64,000 nucleotides of DNA from Polyangium mundeleinium (GCF_028369105.1 NZ_JAQNDO010000001.1:5920501-5984500); one strand, 5' to 3'. Shown: positions 34,180 through 44,384, counted from the first letter of the stretch. Translations and numbers: made by a program. The notes: generated by a model from the letters alone, not told the origin.

Positions 34180-35330
34180 GCAACGGGATGATCACGCGCC
34201 TGATCTCGGCTTCGGCCGTCGCGTTCGCGCTCTCTGCCGGCACCGCCGCCGCAGAGGCCGCGGTGCCGCAGACCATCACCCAGCAGGGCCGGCTCTACGA
34301 CGAAAAGAATGCCCCGGTGAATGGCACGCTCCAGGTGACGTTCGCCCTGTACGCCGATCCCGCGGCGACCGATCCGATCTGGACCGAGTCGCACGACATC
34401 ACGTTCGAGGAGGGGTACTTCTCGGCAAACCTCGGGACGGTCACCGCCTTCGACAAGAACGTCTTCGACGGGTCGGTGCGGTATCTCGGGGTGAAGGTCG
34501 GGAACGACCCCGAGATGTCGCCGCGCGCTCCGGTGCAAAGTGTGCCTTACGCGATGGTCGCGGGCGACGCGATCGGTGACATCCACCCGACGTCGGTCTG
34601 GGTCGGCGATACCCTCGTGATCGACGGCACGGGCAAGTGGGTCGGTGATCCGACAGGGCTCGTGGGTCCCGAGGGGCCGCAAGGTCCCGTGGGTCCAACG
34701 GGCGCCAAGGGCGCGACGGGCGCGACGGGCGCGACGGGCGCGACGGGCGCGACCGGTCCGCAGGGGCCGACGGGCGCAGCGGGCGCGAAAGGCGCGACGG
34801 GCGCGATGGGCGCGACAGGTGCGACGGGCGCGACGGGCGGGATCGGTCCGCAGGGTCCGAAGGGCGAGACGGGCGGGATCGGTCCGCAGGGTCCGAAGGG
34901 CGAGACGGGCGGGATCGGTCCGCAGGGTCCGACGGGCGTCGTGTCGGTCAGGAGCCTCGACGCGCCGGGCATCTCCGTGAACGGGAACTCGCTCGTGTTC
35001 GCGTGGGCGGCGACGCCCGTGAGCGTGAACGTCGCGGCCGGGCAACGGATCACGGGCTCCGCGGTGGCCATTCTCGGGAGCTCGGGCACGGCCACGTCGG
35101 TCGGCTTTGGCCTCTGTTACCAGGCCAGCGGAGGTCAGATCATCCCGTTTTACCCGACCTCGTATACGACCACGGCGAGCATCTCGGCGCGCGCGCCGTT
35201 CGCCGCGGCCGGCACGGTGTCGGGCCTCGCGGCAGGGACGTACAACGTCGGGTTCTGCGTGCGGAACGTCGCCGCCACCGCGCTGAACTCGAACGACGCG
35301 ATCAACGGCTGGGTCATGGTGACCAACTGA
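34176..35330 (+). CDS. Secreted collagen-like (Gly-X-Y) repeat protein
   Basis: 384 residues. Signal peptide [19 protein letters not shown] is followed by a folded N-terminal domain (about 28-150: [20 protein letters not shown] ... [17 protein letters not shown]) of the type found ahead of bacterial collagen-like stalks. Residues about 163-250 are unbroken Gly-X-Y triplets, such as [20 protein letters not shown] and [12 protein letters not shown] repeats. A beta-rich C-terminal head (about 252-384) ends GWVMVTN. Pattern suits a trimeric stalk with a terminal domain at the cell surface (inference). Translationally coupled to the small lipoprotein upstream. Confidence 0.88.
   Translation: MSNGMITRLISASAVAFALSAGTAAAEAAVPQTITQQGRLYDEKNAPVNGTLQVTFALYADPAATDPIWTESHDITFEEGYFSANLGTVTAFDKNVFDGSVRYLGVKVGNDPEMSPRAPVQSVPYAMVAGDAIGDIHPTSVWVGDTLVIDGTGKWVGDPTGLVGPEGPQGPVGPTGAKGATGATGATGATGATGPQGPTGAAGAKGATGAMGATGATGATGGIGPQGPKGETGGIGPQGPKGETGGIGPQGPTGVVSVRSLDAPGISVNGNSLVFAWAATPVSVNVAAGQRITGSAVAILGSSGTATSVGFGLCYQASGGQIIPFYPTSYTTTASISARAPFAAAGTVSGLAAGTYNVGFCVRNVAATALNSNDAINGWVMVTN
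34839..34937 (+). repeat. 36-bp tandem repeat inside the collagen-like region
   Basis: Units at 34839-34874 and 34875-34910 and a partial third from 34911 encode [12 protein letters not shown]. The third diverges after GIGPQGPTG. Upstream there are also short runs of a 9-bp GCGACGGGC-type unit. Such arrays can vary in length without frameshift. Confidence 0.8.
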
Positions 35331-35352
35331 GCGACGGGCGTTCTCGTTCGTC

Positions 35353-36627
35353 GTGTCCATCCTCTCGATCCTCGTAGACACGGTCACGCGGGCGGCGCAC
35401 GCCTTCGCCCTTGCGATCGCGCCGCCGCTCTTCGCGCCGGAGCCCGGACCCGGTTCGATCACGGGGGCCCTCGTCGCGGCCATCGTGCTCGCGGTCGTGG
35501 TGTTCGGCGCGCTCCGCCTCGCCGCCCGCGTCCGCTCGCCCGAAGCGAGGATCGCCGCTGCCGCGCTCGTCCTCTCGGTCGTCGTGTCCCTCGTCGTCGG
35601 CGCGTACTTCCGTGGCCCCCGCGCGCCGCTCGGCCGCGGCGTGTTGTTCGTCGCCGTGCCCCTGTGGGCGGGGCTCGCCGCGTGTGCTGCGATCGTGGCT
35701 CCGCGCAGGAACGCGCGCCTCGTCGCGTCCGCCGTCGTGGCCCTCGGCCTCGTGCTCTTCGGCGCCTCGGCCGAGTGGCTCTTTTCGACGCCGCAGATGT
35801 GGTGGCAGACCGTGCTCCGCGACGGCGACGAGCGGCGCGCCCTCGACGTGATCACCGAGCCCCAGGTGCGAGCCCGTGATCACGCGGCTGCGCTCGCCGT
35901 CGTCGATCGGTGCCTCACGCTGAAGCCAGCGAGCTGCGCCTGCGGCTCGCGCCGTGCGTTCGTCGTGCTTCACCTCCGGGACATGCCGCGCGCGCTCGAA
36001 GCCGCGCAGGTCGCCGCGGGCAGGTGCCCGGCCGATCCGCTCGCGCAGGCCGCGCTCGCCGCCACGCTCGCCACGAACGGCGAGGGGAAGCGGGCCGAGG
36101 AGGTCGCGCGCGCGGCGCTCGTGGATACGAGCGAGCCGTTGCTCGACTACGCGCTCGCGCTGGCGCTCGATCAGCAAGGCCGCACGGCGGAGGCGGTCGC
36201 GTCCGCTCGGCGGGCGTTCGAGGGGGGCGCCGGTCGCGACGCGGCCGTCCTGCTTGGCGCGCTGCTCATCCGCGAAAACGATCTCGACGGCGCGGAGAAG
36301 GTCCTCGCGCCGATCCCCAAGGAAGCCCCGAACGACGCGGAGGCGCTCTTCGATCTGGCGATCGTCGCGGACAAGAAGAACGATTACAACCGCGCCCGGG
36401 AGCGTTACCTCGCCGCGCTGCGCGCCGATCCGAGCCTCACGGCCGCGCGCCGGAACCTCGCGCTGTTGACGCTGCGCTTCGGCATCCTCGAGGAGGCGAA
36501 GCACCACGCGCGCAAGCTCGTCGAGGCCACGCCTGGGGATGCGCGGAGCGTGGAGCTCTTGCACCGCATCGAGCTCGCTGCGCTCGAACGGTCCGCACCA
36601 CGTCCCACGCCTGCGCCTGCGCCCTGA
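35353..36627 (+). CDS. Membrane-anchored TPR protein
   Basis: 424 residues, GTG start. Four hydrophobic segments lie in the first 145 residues (AFALAIAPPLFAPEP region, ALVAAIVLAVVVFGALRLAA, AALVLSVVVSLVVGAYF, VLFVAVPLWAGLAACAAIVA, with a fifth possible at VVALGLVLFGASAEWLF). The remainder is a TPR superhelix (EVARAALVDTSEPLLDYALA, EALFDLAIVADKKNDYNRAR, YLAALRADPSLTAARRNLAL). Probably a scaffold facing cytoplasm or periplasm; partner unknown. The gap to the convergent arrestin-like gene is 13 bp. Confidence 0.82.
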   Translation: MSILSILVDTVTRAAHAFALAIAPPLFAPEPGPGSITGALVAAIVLAVVVFGALRLAARVRSPEARIAAAALVLSVVVSLVVGAYFRGPRAPLGRGVLFVAVPLWAGLAACAAIVAPRRNARLVASAVVALGLVLFGASAEWLFSTPQMWWQTVLRDGDERRALDVITEPQVRARDHAAALAVVDRCLTLKPASCACGSRRAFVVLHLRDMPRALEAAQVAAGRCPADPLAQAALAATLATNGEGKRAEEVARAALVDTSEPLLDYALALALDQQGRTAEAVASARRAFEGGAGRDAAVLLGALLIRENDLDGAEKVLAPIPKEAPNDAEALFDLAIVADKKNDYNRARERYLAALRADPSLTAARRNLALLTLRFGILEEAKHHARKLVEATPGDARSVELLHRIELAALERSAPRPTPAPAP

Positions 36628-36640
36628 CGCACGACCGCCC

Positions 36641-38395
36641 TCAGCGGTACGGCCCGAGGCTCGACGCGCCCGCGAGCGAGGCGACGGCAGCGGCGAACGC
36701 GTCGGCCGTGGCGAGCACCTCCTCGGGGTCCTGCACGAGCGGCAAACGAACCCCGAGGCGTGTCTCTTCGAGCAGGGGCTCGCGGCCCGTGGCCTTCGTG
36801 AGCGTCTCGCTCCACGTGGCCGGAAGCTCGCGCTCGGGCCGCGGCGACCAGAGCCGGCTCTCCACCGGGCGTTCGCCCTCCCAGCGGTGATCGAGCGACA
36901 GGGGGATCCCCGCGCGGGAGAAGGTTTCCATGGCGAGATCGCCGACCCGGAGGCGCGCGCCGCGCTGCGCGGCGAAGTGCTGGAAGGCGGGCAGGGCCGG
37001 CGCGAGCGCGGCGGGCGGGGGCAACGTGGAGATCGCCTTCGCGAGGCGATGCGCGAGCAATTGGGCCCGCGCGAGGAACCGCTCGAGGCCAGAGACCTGA
37101 TAGACGCCGCCTTTTTGCACGACCACCGCGTGCTCGTCGTCGAGCGCGGCCTCGTCGAAGACCTCGAGCGCCTCGCGCACCTCGGCGCTGAGCAGGCTGG
37201 CGGCCTGGACGGCCTCGCGCGCGCGCACCGTGAAGCGCTTCGCGAGCTGTTTGTCCAGGCCGGGCAGCTTCGCGCCGAAATCGGTCCAGCGCCGCTCGGC
37301 GAGGCGCAGATCGAGGCCGAGCGCAGGGAACGAGAGCTCGGCCACGACGCACGGCCCGAGGCCCTCACGGTGCTCCTCGGTCACCTCGATGCGGAGGTCC
37401 CGTACGTCGAGGATGAGCACGGCCTGCTCGGGATCGAAGTCGACGACCGTGGCCCCGGCGGCGCGCACGGCCTCGGCGGCCGCGCGCCAGACCGAGAGGT
37501 GACGTTGTTTGCCGACGAGCGGCAGGCCCCTCGCGGGCTTGCGCGGGCCTTTCTGGCGCTCGACGGCGACGGGCACGCGCAGGGAGAGATCACGGCCGAA
37601 GGCCACGACGGCGACGACCTCGAGCGCGTAGTCGACGCGGATGAACGGCGAATGGAAGGTCGGCACGAGCTCGGCGGGGATGCCGATGCGGAAGGGGATC
37701 GAGGTGCCCTCCTCGGGCGTGCCTTCGAAGATCGTCCACGTGCGCCGGTCGACTTCGGCGGGACCGGCGGTGCTCGTCACGAGCGCGGTCTCGATCGCGC
37801 TCGTGGCGAGCTCGATGCGCCGGAGCTTGCGATCGCCGAGGCCCGTCAGCGCGATGGCGCCCACGAGGGTACCCAGGACGGGCAGGCGTTGATCTTCGAG
37901 GGAGAGCTCGATCACGGGGTCTTCGCCGCGGTGTTCGCCTGCCTGGCTCGTGAACACGCGCGGCTGCGGGGCCTCGGCCCGCGTGGTCGGCACGCGGATC
38001 GGGATGACGTACGCCTCGTGGCGATCGGGCCACCACGGGATGTGCACGTGGACGGAGAGCTCGTACTCGATCGTGCTGTATCCGCTGCGGTAGGTGGGCG
38101 GCAGGCCGGGCGGGAGGGGGAAATCGATCGCCTGGTCCCAGGTCCCTGGCTGGAGGACGCCCGCGGGAAAACGCTTTCCGAGCCGCATGATCTCGCGGCG
38201 ATGGTATCTGCGGGTGCGGGTCTTGCCGTTGGAGGACGTGCGCTTGTAGCGCGACTCGCGGCCTACGAGCTCGACGTCGATCGCGTCGAAAGGCGTCTCG
38301 GTCTTGGATTTCAGGTGAACGTGAACGCGGAGCCTGTCGCCGGGGCTCGGCTCGGCGGGGTCGAGGTACACGGTGACGTCGGGGCGGCTGCGCAT
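36641..38395 (-). CDS. Arrestin-like-fold protein (Spo0M-type N-terminus)
   Basis: 584 residues, cytoplasmic by absence of any signal. Residues about 5-150 show the arrestin/Spo0M beta-sandwich pattern: YLDPAEPSPGDRLRVHVHL, IDVELVGRESRYKRT, FPAGVLQPGTWDQAIDFPLP, YSTIEYELSVHVHIPWWPDR. A second beta half runs to about 290 (TSIPFRIGIPAELVPTFHSP, VDYALEVVAVVAFGRDLSLR). The last 290 residues (from VERQKGPRKPARGLPLVG) are mixed and match nothing I know. In bacteria Spo0M affects sporulation control; a regulatory binding role is only inferred. No enzyme motif seen. Confidence 0.78.
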   Translation of the reverse strand: MRSRPDVTVYLDPAEPSPGDRLRVHVHLKSKTETPFDAIDVELVGRESRYKRTSSNGKTRTRRYHRREIMRLGKRFPAGVLQPGTWDQAIDFPLPPGLPPTYRSGYSTIEYELSVHVHIPWWPDRHEAYVIPIRVPTTRAEAPQPRVFTSQAGEHRGEDPVIELSLEDQRLPVLGTLVGAIALTGLGDRKLRRIELATSAIETALVTSTAGPAEVDRRTWTIFEGTPEEGTSIPFRIGIPAELVPTFHSPFIRVDYALEVVAVVAFGRDLSLRVPVAVERQKGPRKPARGLPLVGKQRHLSVWRAAAEAVRAAGATVVDFDPEQAVLILDVRDLRIEVTEEHREGLGPCVVAELSFPALGLDLRLAERRWTDFGAKLPGLDKQLAKRFTVRAREAVQAASLLSAEVREALEVFDEAALDDEHAVVVQKGGVYQVSGLERFLARAQLLAHRLAKAISTLPPPAALAPALPAFQHFAAQRGARLRVGDLAMETFSRAGIPLSLDHRWEGERPVESRLWSPRPERELPATWSETLTKATGREPLLEETRLGVRLPLVQDPEEVLATADAFAAAVASLAGASSLGPYR

Positions 38396-38580
38396 CGGGG
38401 CGAGCCATCATCCACGAGGATGCGGCTTGGGCACAAGAGCGAGGCCGCGGGCACGTGAAGACGAGCGCATTCCATCCATAGGCATAACCAAGCGCCGACG
38501 CTGCCACGAGGGGCCAATGCCGACGCGAAATACCCATGGCGTCTGCGCCGAGAGCGAGCGTGCTCCCGGCGACCCGTCCG

Positions 38581-40068
38581 TCAGTGCGCAGAATGCCCGG
38601 ATCCGCCTTGCAGATCGAGCACGCCCATCATCCCGGCGTCGGCGTGATCGAGGATGTGGCAATGGAACATCCACATTCCCGGTCGATCGTCATACCGCAC
38701 CGCAAAGCGGCCCGTGCCGTCGACGGGGACGTTGACCGTATCCTTCCACTCCATTGGGTGGATTGGGGCGAGCGACGCGTCGAGCTTCTGGAAGAAGAAG
38801 CCGTGCAAATGGAACGGGTGGTCGAAATCCATTGTGTTCTTCACGGTCCACACTTGCGTCTCGCCCACCGTCGCCGGGACGGGCACGGCTTCCCACGACG
38901 GCACGCCGTTGATGCCCATCACCATCTTGCCGTCGACCTCGCCTTGCGTGAGATCGAGCGCGATGGGCGTCGCGCCCTCGAGATCCAGCGGCGTGATCAC
39001 GCGATCCGTCTTCGGCCGTGGCGTCTCCGCGACCTCGGCCTCGTCCGTGAGGCGCACCCGGAAGACCTCCTCCTCGGGCCGGTTGAACGTCGTTCCATAG
39101 CCGCGATCGTAGGGCACCCAGCGCACCGAGAGCGTCGATCCGGGCGCGCCGCGGGGCACGACCAGCACGTCGGCGCGCTCCCCCGGCGTGAGCACGAGGG
39201 CCGCGGACTCCACGGGTTTTTCCATGAAGCCGCCGTCGCCGCCGATACGCGTGAACGTGTGTTCTTTCATCGCGAGCTGGAAATATCGGCTCTTCGCGGC
39301 GTTCACGATGCGCCACCGCTGCCGCCGGCCCGCGCGCGCCCGGATCTCCGGGTTCTTCTTGCCATTGACCAGCAAGAGATCTCCCTCGCGTCCGAAGAGC
39401 GTGCCGAAATCGAGGCCCGTCTGTGGATCCTGGAGCGAGCCGTCGTCGCGGATCGCCATGTCCGAGAGCACGAGGACGAGCTCGTCGCCGAGATCGGCGG
39501 GCTCGGTCGGGTCGTCGACGAGCAGCCCGCCATAGAGGCCAAAGCCGAGCTGCGCGGCCGAATGAACGTGCGGGTGGTACCAGTAGAGGCCCGCGTCCGG
39601 CAGCACGAAATCGTAGGTGAACGTCTCGCCGGGCTGGATCTCCGGCTGGCTGTGCCCCGCCGCCCCGTCCATCGCCGCGGGGATTCGCAACCCGTGCCAG
39701 TGGATCGTCGTCGGCTCGGGCAGCGTGTTGCGGAAATGCACGATGAGCCGATCGCCCACGTTCGCCCGCACGAACGGTCCGGGGATGCTGCCGTCGTAGG
39801 TCCACGCGGGTGTCTTCAGGCCGGCGACGAGCTCGAGCTCCTCGATGCGGGCTTCGAGATCCATCTCGAAGGTCTTCGGGTCGGCGTTTCGGTCCGTCGC
39901 AGGGCGCATGGCGACCGCGGAATCCCAGCCTTCGGGCTGCGCGCCCGGGTCCGGGCCGCCGCAGCCGAGGCCCACGAGCCCGAGGAGCACGAGCGGCGCT
40001 CGGCGGCGCGGGAGAAGCGTTTTCCGGGGCGCGGCGAGGGGGCGTTTCGACATCGCAGGAGCGAGCAT
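38581..40068 (-). CDS. Multicopper oxidase, lipoprotein type (laccase/CueO-like)
   Basis: Oxidises substrates such as Cu(I) or phenols with reduction of O2 to water, outside the inner membrane. 495 residues from ATG 40068 (ATG 40053 also possible). An Arg-rich start and hydrophobic LVLLGLVGLGC suggest a lipoprotein. All copper motifs are present: TTIHWHGLR, WYHPHVHS, HPFHLHG and MFHCHILDHADAGMM with the type-1 Met. A Met at the axial position suggests a moderate redox potential as in CueO-like enzymes. Two-domain-spacing resembles three-domain MCOs. A second MCO lies at 54274-56217. Confidence 0.92.
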   Translation of the reverse strand: MLAPAMSKRPLAAPRKTLLPRRRAPLVLLGLVGLGCGGPDPGAQPEGWDSAVAMRPATDRNADPKTFEMDLEARIEELELVAGLKTPAWTYDGSIPGPFVRANVGDRLIVHFRNTLPEPTTIHWHGLRIPAAMDGAAGHSQPEIQPGETFTYDFVLPDAGLYWYHPHVHSAAQLGFGLYGGLLVDDPTEPADLGDELVLVLSDMAIRDDGSLQDPQTGLDFGTLFGREGDLLLVNGKKNPEIRARAGRRQRWRIVNAAKSRYFQLAMKEHTFTRIGGDGGFMEKPVESAALVLTPGERADVLVVPRGAPGSTLSVRWVPYDRGYGTTFNRPEEEVFRVRLTDEAEVAETPRPKTDRVITPLDLEGATPIALDLTQGEVDGKMVMGINGVPSWEAVPVPATVGETQVWTVKNTMDFDHPFHLHGFFFQKLDASLAPIHPMEWKDTVNVPVDGTGRFAVRYDDRPGMWMFHCHILDHADAGMMGVLDLQGGSGHSAH

Positions 40069-40141
40069 CCGCCGAGCCCCTCACGAATGCAAGCCGCGGC
40101 GCGACGGCGCGTCTTGCGAGCGAAAGGCATCTGCTCGTAGG

Positions 40142-42934
40142 ATGCTCAGGATGTCCGTCCACGTCTCCGGCTCGGCTGTCGGGCCTCGCCACCAGCGCCG
40201 CTCCTCCGTTGCGCGCCGGGGACGGGCGTGGGCGTTCGTGTTCGTTTCGCTGTCGATCTTGCTGCTCACGTACGGGTGCGTCTCGCCCGACAGGCCCTAC
40301 GGCGAGGGCCCTCCGGATGGGGGCGCGGGGCAAGGCGGCGGCGGCGGTCTCGGCGGCGGGGGAGGGCAGGGCGGCGACGCGAACGGCGAGCCGTGCAGCG
40401 ACAGCCTCGCGTGTGGCTCCGGCTTCTGCGTGGACGGCGTCTGCTGCGACGCCGCGTGCACGGGCACGTGCACGTCTTGCAAGGCAGCGGATACGGGGCA
40501 GTCGAACGGCACGTGCGCGCCCGTGATCGCGGGCTTCGATCCCGAGAGCGAGTGCGCGGACGAGGGCGCGGCGTCGTGCGGGCACGATGGCTCCTGCGAC
40601 GGCGAGGGCGCGTGCGCGCTCTACAAGGCAGGGACCGAATGCGCGCCGCAGAGCTGCGTCGAGCAAACGAAGGTGCTCGCGAAGACCTGCGACGGCGCCG
40701 GCACCTGCGTGGACACGGGGACGGTCGATTGCGCGCCGAACGCCTGCGTGAACAACGTGTGCGCGACCGACTGCACGAACGACGACGCCTGCGCGGCCGG
40801 GAAATACTGCGACGGCGCCTCGGGGGAGTGCCTGGACAAGAAGGCCATCGGCGAGGCGTGCCAGGGGAACAAGGCGAACCAGTGCGCGAGCGGCTTCTGC
40901 GCGGATGACGTCTGCTGCGACGCGGCCTGCGAGGGCGACTGCGAGGCGTGCACGGCGGCGCTCACGGGCGGCGCGAACGGCACGTGCGCGCCCATCCTCG
41001 AGGGGACCGATCCCCACGGGGGTTGCCTGGATCAAGGCCCGAGCTCGTGCGGGAACGACGGCACGTGTGACGGGAAGGGCGCGTGCCGCAACTACATGGC
41101 GGGCACGATTTGCGTGCAGGGCGGCTGCGCGGGCGGCGTCCAGACGAACCCCGACGTCTGCGACGGCATGGGGAGCTGCGCCGACAAGGGCACGGCGAGC
41201 TGCGCGCCGTATGCGTGCGCCGGCGACGTCTGCGCCTCGATGTGCGTGATTGACGTGCAGTGCGCCGCGGGCCAGTACTGCGCCGCGGGCGCGTGCGTCC
41301 CGAAGAAGACGGCGGGCGGGAGCTGCGGCGGCGCGAACGAGTGCGCGAGCGGCTTCTGCGTCGACGGCGTCTGCTGCAACACGGCGTGCGCCGGCACCTG
41401 CCAGGCGTGCTCGACCTTGAAGAAGGGCTCGGGCGCGAACGGCGTCTGCGGATCCATCGCGGTCGGGAGTGATCCGGACAGCGAGTGCCTCGAGCAAGGC
41501 GCGCCATCGTGCGGGACGAACGGCGTTTGCAACGGCGCGGGCGCCTGCCAGCTTTACGCCGCGGGCACGGTCTGCGTCGCGTCGAGCTGCACGGGCTCGA
41601 CCCAGACGAACGCCGACACGTGCAACGGCATGGGCGTGTGCGCCGACGGCGGCACGAAGACGTGCGCGCCGTACGCTTGCGGCGCGGGGACTTGCAAGCC
41701 GAGCTGCGTGGCCGACGCCGACTGCACGTCGGGCAACGCCTGCGTGAACGGCGTCTGCGGCACGAAAAAGCCCCTCGGTACGGCCTGCGCGGCGGCGAAC
41801 GAGTGCCAGAGCAACTTCTGCGTCGACGGCGTCTGCTGCGACACGACCTGCTCCGGCCTCTGCCAGGCCTGCTCGGCGGCGAAGAAGGGCGGCGGCTCGA
41901 CCAACGGCACCTGCGGCGTGATCCTCGTCGGCACCGACCCGGACAACGAGTGCACCGATCAGGGCGTGATGACGTGCGGCACGAACGGCTTCTGCAGCGG
42001 CATGGGGAGCTGCCAGCTCTACCCGGCGGGCAGCGCGTGCGTCGCGGCGTCGTGCTCGGGCTCGACGCTCACGAAGGCCGACACATGCAACGGCATGGGC
42101 GCGTGCATCGACGCCGGCACGCAGCCCTGCGCCCCGTATACCTGCAGCACGAACGCTTGCAAGGCCACGTGCGCCGGCGACGCCGACTGCGCCTCGACGT
42201 CCTACTGCCTATCACAAGCCTGCGTCGCGAAGAAGGGAACGGGCGCGGCGTGCGCCGCCACGAGCGAATGCGCGAGCGGCTTCTGCGTCGACGGCTACTG
42301 CTGCAGCACCGCGTGCACGGGCCTCTGCCAGGCTTGCTCGGCGGCCAAGAAGGGCGGCTCGAACGGCGTCTGCGGCAGCATCACGACCGGGACCGACCCG
42401 GACAACGAGTGCGCGGCCGCCGCGGCCTCGACCTGCGGCGCGAACGGCTTCTGCGCCGCCGGCGCTTGCCAGCTCTACGCCTCGGGCACGGTGTGCGTCG
42501 CGGCGAGCTGCACGAACGGCGTCGAGACCAAGGCCGACACGTGCAGCGGCACGGGCACCTGCACCGACAACGGCACGAAGGCTTGCAGCCCCTACGTCTG
42601 CGGCACGACGTCGTGCAAGACGACGTGCGCGGTGAACGCGGATTGCGCGGCCGGGTTTACCTGCTCGGGCGGCACGTGCACGGCGGCGGGGGCGCTGCCG
42701 CTCGGCTCGGCCTGCTCGACCGCGGCCCAGTGCACGACCGGCTTTTGCGTCGACGGCTTCTGCTGCAATTCGGCCTGCCCCGGGACGTGCATGTCGTGCA
42801 GCGGCGCGAAGCACACGTTCGGGAGCGGCGTTTGTGCGCCCATCGTGGAGTACACCGACCCCGACAACGAGTGTGCCGACCCGACGATTTGCTGCGGCGG
42901 CACTTGTATGAGCCCGCTCGTCTGCCCCATCTAG
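40142..42934 (+). CDS. Large cysteine-rich repeat lipoprotein
   Basis: 930 residues from ATG 40142 (ATG 40151 also possible; the frame is open to 39845 on the antisense side of the oxidase). Signal AWAFVFVSLSILLLTYGC, then a Gly-rich linker. The rest is made of five full repeats of about 154 residues and a truncated sixth. Each starts with SGFCVDGVCCDxxCxGxCxxC, followed by AxKKGGxNGTC, TDPDNEC and CAPYxC. Six occurrences of the SGFCVDG-type block start near 40421, 40892, 41351, 41813, 42278 and 42740. Roughly 20 Cys per repeat imply a disulfide-rich extracellular fibre. It shares an operon-like position, 9 bp before the kinase at 42944. Confidence 0.9.
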   Translation: MLRMSVHVSGSAVGPRHQRRSSVARRGRAWAFVFVSLSILLLTYGCVSPDRPYGEGPPDGGAGQGGGGGLGGGGGQGGDANGEPCSDSLACGSGFCVDGVCCDAACTGTCTSCKAADTGQSNGTCAPVIAGFDPESECADEGAASCGHDGSCDGEGACALYKAGTECAPQSCVEQTKVLAKTCDGAGTCVDTGTVDCAPNACVNNVCATDCTNDDACAAGKYCDGASGECLDKKAIGEACQGNKANQCASGFCADDVCCDAACEGDCEACTAALTGGANGTCAPILEGTDPHGGCLDQGPSSCGNDGTCDGKGACRNYMAGTICVQGGCAGGVQTNPDVCDGMGSCADKGTASCAPYACAGDVCASMCVIDVQCAAGQYCAAGACVPKKTAGGSCGGANECASGFCVDGVCCNTACAGTCQACSTLKKGSGANGVCGSIAVGSDPDSECLEQGAPSCGTNGVCNGAGACQLYAAGTVCVASSCTGSTQTNADTCNGMGVCADGGTKTCAPYACGAGTCKPSCVADADCTSGNACVNGVCGTKKPLGTACAAANECQSNFCVDGVCCDTTCSGLCQACSAAKKGGGSTNGTCGVILVGTDPDNECTDQGVMTCGTNGFCSGMGSCQLYPAGSACVAASCSGSTLTKADTCNGMGACIDAGTQPCAPYTCSTNACKATCAGDADCASTSYCLSQACVAKKGTGAACAATSECASGFCVDGYCCSTACTGLCQACSAAKKGGSNGVCGSITTGTDPDNECAAAAASTCGANGFCAAGACQLYASGTVCVAASCTNGVETKADTCSGTGTCTDNGTKACSPYVCGTTSCKTTCAVNADCAAGFTCSGGTCTAAGALPLGSACSTAAQCTTGFCVDGFCCNSACPGTCMSCSGAKHTFGSGVCAPIVEYTDPDNECADPTICCGGTCMSPLVCPI

Positions 42935-42943
42935 CGGATCCCG

Positions 42944-44383
42944 ATGAAGCTCGAAGAAGGCGCGATCATCGACGGAAAATACCGCATCGTCCGTTTGCTC
43001 GGGCGCGGCGGGATGGGGGTCGTGTACGTCGCCGAGAACCTCCGCGTGAAGCGCCAGGTCGCGATCAAGGTGCTCTCGCGCGCCGCGACCGAGCTGCACG
43101 GCGACGCGCTCATGCGCTTCGAACGCGAGGCGCAGGCGGCCGGGCAGATCGGCTCCGATCACATCGTGGAGGTCCTCGACCTCGGCACCACCGAGGAGGG
43201 CGATCGTTTCATGGTGATGGAGCTGCTCGAGGGCGAGACGCTGAAGGAGCGCGCCAAACGCGGGCGGATCTCGATCGACAAGATCGTCGAGCTCTTCCGG
43301 CAGATGCTCGACGGCCTCGAGGCCGCGCACGCCGCGGGCATCATCCACCGCGACCTCAAGCCCGACAACGTCTTCCTCCAGAAGAAGAAGGCCGGGCACG
43401 ACGACTGGGTGAAGATCCTCGACTTCGGCATCTCGAAGTTCTCGGGCATGTCGGGCGAGGCCGCGCAGCACACGCGCACGGGCGTCGTGATGGGCACGCC
43501 GTTCTACATGAGCCCCGAGCAGGCGCGCGCGGCGAGCTCCGTCGACGCGCGCAGCGATCTCTACACCGTGGCCGTGATGCTCTACGAGATGCTCACGGGC
43601 CAGGTGCCCTTCAGCGGCGAGACGTTCGCCGAGCTCATGTTCAAGATCGTCTTCGAGTCGCAGCCGCACCCGAAGACCGTGAGCCCGATGCTCGACGACG
43701 AGATCTGCGGCATCGTGGTCAAGGGCATGCACCGCGACCCGGCCGCGCGCTTCCAGAACGCCGACGAGTTCCGCGCCGCGCTCGTCGCCTGGGAGGCGAA
43801 ACGCGCGAGCGGGCAGCTCACGCGTTCGCCGCTCCCCTCGGTCTCCGCGCTCGCCTTGCCGCCGCCCTTGGGCGTGGCCACGCCCGAGCCGCCGCCGGTC
43901 TCGACGCAGCTCGGCGCGGGCGCCGTCGCCGGCCCGCCGAGCAGCCCCTCGGACCCGGGTTCGTCACCGAACAGCGCCTCGCTGACGCGGCAGACCTGGG
44001 CGCAGAGCGAGCGCGCCTCGGTGCCCGCGGTCAAACGCAAGGGAGGGCTCGTCGCGGCGGGCCTCGCGGTCGTGGTCGTGGTGTCTGCCGGCGGGGGGTA
44101 CATGCTTCTCCGTGGTGGCGGGAGGGCGCCGGAGGCTCCTCCGAGCGCCGCGGCCGCCCCTGCACCCACGCCCGAGCCCGAGCAGGCCGCCGCGGCGCCC
44201 TCGCCGTCGGCCTCGGCGGCGCCCTCGCCGTCGGCCTCGGCGGCGACGATCGCGCCTCCAGCGAGCGCCTCTGCCGCGGTCAAACCCGCGCCGACGTCGA
44301 GCAGCGCGCCCGCCGTGACGACCCAAGGGGCGGCCACGAAGAAAAGCGTGACGAAAAAGGTCGTCACGGATTACGGGTATTGA
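42944..44383 (+). CDS. Transmembrane Ser/Thr protein kinase
   Basis: 479 residues. Kinase domain about 13-280 with complete motifs: GRGGMG (20-25), Lys 42, HRDLKPDN (135-142), DFG (160-162), MSPEQ. A Pro/Ser/Ala-rich juxtamembrane linker is followed by one membrane segment (GLVAAGLAVVVVVSAGGGYM, about 368-387) and a periplasmic Ala/Pro/Ser tail ending KKVVTDYGY. Only 9 bp separate it from the cysteine-rich lipoprotein, so it may sense or control that surface protein (inference). It is convergent with the TPR/PEGA gene. Confidence 0.94.
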   Translation: MKLEEGAIIDGKYRIVRLLGRGGMGVVYVAENLRVKRQVAIKVLSRAATELHGDALMRFEREAQAAGQIGSDHIVEVLDLGTTEEGDRFMVMELLEGETLKERAKRGRISIDKIVELFRQMLDGLEAAHAAGIIHRDLKPDNVFLQKKKAGHDDWVKILDFGISKFSGMSGEAAQHTRTGVVMGTPFYMSPEQARAASSVDARSDLYTVAVMLYEMLTGQVPFSGETFAELMFKIVFESQPHPKTVSPMLDDEICGIVVKGMHRDPAARFQNADEFRAALVAWEAKRASGQLTRSPLPSVSALALPPPLGVATPEPPPVSTQLGAGAVAGPPSSPSDPGSSPNSASLTRQTWAQSERASVPAVKRKGGLVAAGLAVVVVVSAGGGYMLLRGGGRAPEAPPSAAAAPAPTPEPEQAAAAPSPSASAAPSPSASAATIAPPASASAAVKPAPTSSSAPAVTTQGAATKKSVTKKVVTDYGY

Positions 44384-44384
44384 G

